From: an uncultured Brevundimonas sp.
Lineage (GTDB): Bacteria > Pseudomonadota > Alphaproteobacteria > Caulobacterales > Caulobacteraceae
Assembly (NCBI GenBank): GCA_946885435.1
Contig: CAMPGL010000086.1
Coordinates: 1-8,777 of the forward strand
DNA: 8,777 nucleotides
Direction: 5' to 3'
Shown: positions 5,629-8,777 of the stretch, in pieces
Numbering within the stretch: the first letter of the stretch is position 1
Layout of the letters: the number at the start of each line of letters is the position of its first letter
Notes under the pieces: model-generated
What the model was told of the DNA's origin: nothing
The model's input: the letters and a program-made list of their open reading frames with translations, nothing else
Databases searched by the model: none
Position numbers and translations under genes: made by a program

Positions 5629-7535
5629 GCGGGGGTCCTTTGGGAAACGAGGTCCGTGAGAGTCAGTCCGGCCGAGGCGCGGTCGAGGCGGGCCCGGCCT
5701 TCGGGCCGGGACAGGATTTCAGGTCGGCTTGGTGGGGGGCTCAGAAAGCCGCGCTCCGTCAGTTCGTCCACGACCGGGAGATGGCCCTCGGCGATCTTGC
5801 CCACCCAGAACGGCTCCAGGCTTCCGCCGTCGGCCAGATGGTCCAGCACGGCGATCAGCCCCTTCAGGTAGATCGCGTCCTTGGCCAGGCCGCCGGACCG
5901 ATGCACGCGCATCGCGGCGTGGAAGGCCGTTCGCCGGGACAGTCCGACCTCGCCGGCCAGCAGCCGGAAGGTCTCGCGGAAGTCCGCCCCGTCCAGCATC
6001 GCGCGCACCGCAAGCACGCGCCCGACCAGCAGGCGCAGCCGGTCGATCGTGAGCGCCCCGCTCAGATATTCGGCGAAGACCCCCAGGCCCTCCTGCACGC
6101 CTTCGTAGCCGGCCAGACCGGTCTTGAAGATCTGCAGTCCCTGCGCCTGGCCCGCGAAATAGGTGAAAAGGTGCACGCTCACCTCGTGCGACAGCAGGGC
6201 GTCGACGCGTGCGGGGCGCACCCGCGCCTGGCTTGAGATCAGCAACTTCGGGCCCGACACCATCAGACCCGACACGTCGTCACGCACCTCCACGGTCGGG
6301 TCGAAATCCGGCCAACCTCGCCTGTAGCCGGCGATCAGCGCCAGCGCCGCGGCCTGCAGCCCATCGCTGTCGACCACGTTCTCCGCGACCTCGTCGTGAT
6401 CGGTTGGCGAATGCGGCTGATCCGAAAGATGGGAGAGCAGCCCGCGAGCGGCGGCCGCCAGCCGGTCGTCGACCGAGCCGTAGAGCATGACCGAGCCCGC
6501 CCGGAATGGTTCGGCGCCGCGCGTCTGCAGCAGGGTCAGCTGCAGGTCGAGCTCCTGCCGCTTCTCCTCGAACAGCCGTTCCAGCACGGGGTCCTCCACG
6601 CCCTTGATCCGGATGGAGAACAGTCGGCGCTTGAGATCCACGGGGTCGACCGTCAGCGGCCGATAATGAAACTGCGGCGCGCGCGTATCGTCTTTCTTGA
6701 ACGCCGCCCAGGCGGCCGCGGCGTTGATCGGGGTGACACTCAGCAGGAAGTCGAACGCCGAGGCGATCCCCGCCAGCTTGCGGTCGACCGTCCGGGCCGC
6801 CTGGATGAAGCTCGACCGGCCCAGCGCGCGATAGTGGCGCGGCGTGTCCAGGCTCGACGCCTGCACAACCCCGCACAGGGCGTGCAGCAGGGCGTCCAGA
6901 ACCCCAACCTCCAGTTCGTGCAGCACGCCGGGATAGAGCTCTCGCGCGCCCGGCGCGAAATAGGCCCGCGGCACGCCCAGCGACACGCGGGGCGCGTCGT
7001 GCTCTGTCGCCAACAGTCCTGGATCGTCGCAAACGCGGCCGATCTCCGGCGTCCGCCGTTCGAGCGCGCAACGCCCGAGCGCCTCCGCCAGTCGGTCCGC
7101 CACCCCGCGCGCCAGCTCGTCGTCGCTGGAGTCGATCTCGAAACGGTAGGGCGGCGGCTCGGGCGAGTCCGCCTTGCGCGGGGCCGACAGGTTCAGGTCG
7201 TGAAGCTCCACCACGACAAAGGCGCCCAGCCGGTCCGTGAGCCGTCGCCCGAGGCGGCGCAGCAGCTCGCGTCCGAACGCATCGGCCTCGGCGCCCGCCG
7301 GCCACGCTGCGTAGACCGGGCTGGCCAGCGCCACCCCCCGCGCCGCGCTCGCCGCCTTCGGGGCCCGGTCCCGGTGGATCACGACGAACGGCAATTCGCG
7401 GTCGATGTGGAGCCGGCCGCCGTACGGCAGCTTCAGCCGCACGGCCTTTTGGCCGCCCAGCCGGTCGTCCAGCTTTTCGAAGAAGGCGGTTTCGGCCGGC
7501 GCCGCTTCCAGGCGAGGTTTCGCCACCACGCTCAC
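5625..7535 (-). CDS. DUF1704 / QEGLA-motif zinc peptidase (MATCAP-related)
   Basis: A 636-residue protein from GTG 7535, chosen because it overlaps the preceding stop as GTGA and has GAGG 7 bases upstream (7543-7546); the open frame runs further back, but that part lies inside the preceding gene. Two parts are seen. Residues 1 to about 230 form an alpha/beta region with GGRLHIDRELPFVVIHRD (39-56), typical of bacterial QEGLA proteins. Residues about 235-565 are the DUF1704 core: DRKLAGIASAFDFLLSVTPIN, HYRPLTVDP, LFSIRIKGVEDP, the HExxxH motif HEVSVH (450-455), VQEGLGVFAEYL (E482 as likely third zinc ligand) and KDAIYLKG (552-559). NCBI names this family 'flavohemoglobin expression-modulating QEGLA motif protein'. 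The eukaryotic DUF1704 enzyme MATCAP is a tubulin tyrosine carboxypeptidase, so a C-terminal carboxypeptidase activity is the best guess. No signal peptide, so cytoplasmic. Target unknown. Confidence 0.88.
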   Translation of the reverse strand: MSVVAKPRLEAAPAETAFFEKLDDRLGGQKAVRLKLPYGGRLHIDRELPFVVIHRDRAPKAASAARGVALASPVYAAWPAGAEADAFGRELLRRLGRRLTDRLGAFVVVELHDLNLSAPRKADSPEPPPYRFEIDSSDDELARGVADRLAEALGRCALERRTPEIGRVCDDPGLLATEHDAPRVSLGVPRAYFAPGARELYPGVLHELEVGVLDALLHALCGVVQASSLDTPRHYRALGRSSFIQAARTVDRKLAGIASAFDFLLSVTPINAAAAWAAFKKDDTRAPQFHYRPLTVDPVDLKRRLFSIRIKGVEDPVLERLFEEKRQELDLQLTLLQTRGAEPFRAGSVMLYGSVDDRLAAAARGLLSHLSDQPHSPTDHDEVAENVVDSDGLQAAALALIAGYRRGWPDFDPTVEVRDDVSGLMVSGPKLLISSQARVRPARVDALLSHEVSVHLFTYFAGQAQGLQIFKTGLAGYEGVQEGLGVFAEYLSGALTIDRLRLLVGRVLAVRAMLDGADFRETFRLLAGEVGLSRRTAFHAAMRVHRSGGLAKDAIYLKGLIAVLDHLADGGSLEPFWVGKIAEGHLPVVDELTERGFLSPPPSRPEILSRPEGRARLDRASAGLTLTDLVSQRTPA

Positions 7536-8332
7536 AGCCGCGCCTCGATGACGCGCACGACCTCCGCGACCAGGCCGCGCATGGCCCCCAGCGCCCGGGA
7601 ATCCGGCTCGCCCGTCCACTCGTCCATGAAGACCTTCTTGAACTCGAAGGCGATGGCGCATCCCTGTTCCGGCCACGCCTGATGGACGATCCGGGTCAGC
7701 TCTCCCTTGCCCTGGAAGGCGACGTTCTCGCGCACGTCCAGGCGTCGTCCCGCGAAGTCGAAAGCCGCGATCGTCTCCATCACCGGCTCGAGCAGCCAGG
7801 CCCAGCGCTCGCGCGGCATGGAGAAGGTGCCGATGTTGATGTCCGGCGCCTCGGCGGGCGGTGTCGGCGGCGCGTCCGGTCCGTCGCGTCGATGGTTGTA
7901 GCTATGCAGGTCCAGGACCACGAACCGCCGATGGTCCTCGGCCATCTGGTCGAGCACCTGCCGCGTCTGGGCGTAGAAGCGCCGGTGGTAGGCGAGCGAC
8001 GCCGCGATCTCCGCGTCCGACAGCGGGGAGCGCCAGACCTCCAGGCCCCAGCTCTGCTCCGGGGTGACGTAGACAGCCTCGGCCTCGCCTCGGTTGAGAT
8101 CGACCTCGAAGCGGGACCGGTGCGCGATCAGGTGGTTGGCGTGGGCCGCCGCCGCCTGACCGGTGAAGGGGTCCTCTTCCCGCAGCCGATCCGCCTCGCC
8201 CAGGGCGAACCGGTCGAGCAGCTCGGGCCGTACGGCGTGACCGTCGTGTATCGCTGTCGCCAGGACGGGGCTCTGGCTTCGAGCGAGGGTCCACATCGGA
8301 GCCGGCGGAAGGCGTGAGTTGGGTCCAGCCAT
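7532..8332 (-). CDS. N-formylglutamate amidohydrolase-like protein
   Basis: A 266-residue cytoplasmic protein. Family motifs in order: AIHDGH (27-32), HANHLIAHRSRFEVDLNR (64-81, with the characteristic 'SR...DLNR' block), VVLDLHSYNHRR (138-149, catalytic-type H143) and IAFEFKKVFMDE (227-238, E230). These mark the FGase family, whose HutG-type members split N-formyl-L-glutamate into formate and glutamate with a metal ion. There are no hut genes beside it. It is first in an operon with a DUF1704 peptidase and an ATP-grasp ligase, so it more likely hydrolyses another N-acyl or amide-linked acidic amino acid (inference). ATG 8332 has GAAGGG directly abutting it, which is poorly spaced. ATG 8296 is an alternative that keeps all motifs but has no ribosome-binding site. 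Family call strong, substrate open. Confidence 0.87.
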   Translation of the reverse strand: MAGPNSRLPPAPMWTLARSQSPVLATAIHDGHAVRPELLDRFALGEADRLREEDPFTGQAAAAHANHLIAHRSRFEVDLNRGEAEAVYVTPEQSWGLEVWRSPLSDAEIAASLAYHRRFYAQTRQVLDQMAEDHRRFVVLDLHSYNHRRDGPDAPPTPPAEAPDINIGTFSMPRERWAWLLEPVMETIAAFDFAGRRLDVRENVAFQGKGELTRIVHQAWPEQGCAIAFEFKKVFMDEWTGEPDSRALGAMRGLVAEVVRVIEARL

Positions 8333-8415
8333 CCCTTCACAACGCCAGGTCGATGGCCAAGGTTCATCGGCCGTCCCGTGACATTGTCCGCCCGCCGCGC
8401 TAAGCGCGCCGCCGC
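8333..8415. promoter_or_regulatory. Divergent intergenic region between the operon and prfC
   Basis: These 83 bases must hold the start signals for the minus-strand operon, and probably for prfC as well. I see no convincing -35/-10 pair on either strand. CGCGCT-A-AGCGCG at 8396-8408 is a 6+1+6 palindrome ending 7 bases before the prfC start. It could be an operator or a short leader hairpin, but such GC palindromes also arise by chance in this base composition. Confidence 0.35.
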
Positions 8416-8777
8416 ATGTCCAAGCTTTCCCTGACCGAAGAAGCCCTGCGCCGCAGGACCTTCGCCATCATCGCCCACCCCGACGCGGGCAAGACGACCC
8501 TGACCGAGCACATCCTGCTCGCGGGCGGGGCCATCCGCGCGGCCGGGGCCGTGCGGGCGCGCGGCGAGAACCGGCGCACCCGGTCGGACTGGATGAAGAT
8601 CGAAAAGGAGCGCGGCATCTCCGTCTCCGCCTCGGTCATGACGTTCGAGCACGACGGCAAGATGTTCAACCTGCTGGACACCCCGGGCCACGAGGACTTC
8701 TCCGAGGACACCTACCGCACCCTCACCGCCGCCGACTGCGCCATCATGGTGCTGGACGCCGCCAAGGGCATCGAGCC
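8416..8777 (+). CDS. prfC: Peptide chain release factor 3, N-terminal part (3' end outside window)
   Basis: The first 120 codons of a translational GTPase, running off the right edge. The P-loop is AHPDAGKT (20-27), followed by the RF3-typical block [18 protein letters not shown] (43-60), then [13 protein letters not shown] (63-75) and the G3 motif DTPGHED (88-94). The spacing and the 'SDWM..E..RGIS...SVM' signature separate RF3 from EF-G, EF-Tu, LepA and TypA. RF3 uses GTP to recycle RF1 and RF2 from the ribosome after peptide release. ATG 8416 is the only possible ATG, since an in-frame TAA lies at 8401-8403. No Shine-Dalgarno sequence precedes it, so initiation may be leaderless or structure-dependent. 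It is transcribed away from the minus-strand operon. Confidence 0.93.
   Translation, partial: MSKLSLTEEALRRRTFAIIAHPDAGKTTLTEHILLAGGAIRAAGAVRARGENRRTRSDWMKIEKERGISVSASVMTFEHDGKMFNLLDTPGHEDFSEDTYRTLTAADCAIMVLDAAKGIE

Larger units (their letters stand above)
4585..8332 (-). other. Three-gene operon: FGase-like, DUF1704 peptidase, GshB-like ATP-grasp
   Basis: Transcription order is the N-formylglutamate amidohydrolase-like gene (8332-7532), the DUF1704 gene (7535-5625) and the ATP-grasp gene (5628-4585). Both junctions are 4-base overlaps, GTGA at 7535-7532 and ATGA at 5628-5625, the arrangement typical of translational re-initiation. Each internal start also has its own ribosome-binding site. 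A single transcript and a common pathway are therefore likely. The ligase, peptidase and amidohydrolase set suggests making and breaking amide bonds on one metabolite, peptide or protein terminus (inference). No glutamate-cysteine ligase and no histidine-utilisation genes are present in this window. Confidence 0.8.

Noticed and set aside
7536..7676. A 47-residue N-terminal extension of the DUF1704 protein
   Set aside because: It would lie entirely within the FGase-like gene in another frame, is Gly/Arg-rich, and ignores the GTGA overlap and GAGG ribosome-binding site at GTG 7535.
6396..7682. A 428-codon open frame on the plus strand opposite the DUF1704 gene
   Set aside because: Composition is Arg/Gln/Val-rich and has no recognisable motif. 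The opposite strand carries the intact DUF1704 motifs over the same bases.

Overview
The window looks like chromosomal DNA from a GC-rich alphaproteobacterium. Caulobacteraceae (a Brevundimonas- or Phenylobacterium-like genome) is my best guess, from the strongly G/C-biased third codon positions, the gene types and the very tight packing. This is inference; there is no rRNA or other strict marker here. I see no tRNA, rRNA, insertion sequence, phage gene or CRISPR array, and no gene-free stretch longer than about 170 bases.

Left part, + strand (1-3509). The window opens in the C-terminal end of a GSCFA-domain gene. A small SGNH-type hydrolase gene overlaps its end. After a 172-base gap with a strong stem-loop come two genes for exported proteins: a protein with two tandem DUF4168-like units, and a 604-residue HExxH metallopeptidase with TPR-like repeats and a cysteine-containing tail. 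The 68 bases between these two hold a long inverted repeat whose right arm contains the peptidase Shine-Dalgarno sequence, so peptidase translation may be gated by an RNA structure.

Middle and right part, - strand (3506-8332). A secreted metallo-beta-lactamase-fold protein converges on the peptidase gene with overlapping stop codons. It has the HxHxDH motif but no histidine for the usual third ligand position. Upstream of it lies a three-gene operon in the order N-formylglutamate amidohydrolase-like protein, DUF1704 (QEGLA-motif) zinc peptidase, GshB-like ATP-grasp ligase. Both internal junctions are 4-base stop/start overlaps (GTGA and ATGA), so the three proteins are probably made together. 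DUF1704 is the family of the eukaryotic tubulin tyrosine carboxypeptidase MATCAP, and ATP-grasp is the fold of tubulin tyrosine ligase. The operon therefore pairs a possible amide-bond maker with a possible amide-bond breaker plus an amidohydrolase, and it is the most interesting system here. Its substrate is unknown.

Right edge (8416-8777, + strand). The window ends inside prfC (peptide chain release factor 3), divergent from the operon across an 83-base intergenic region.
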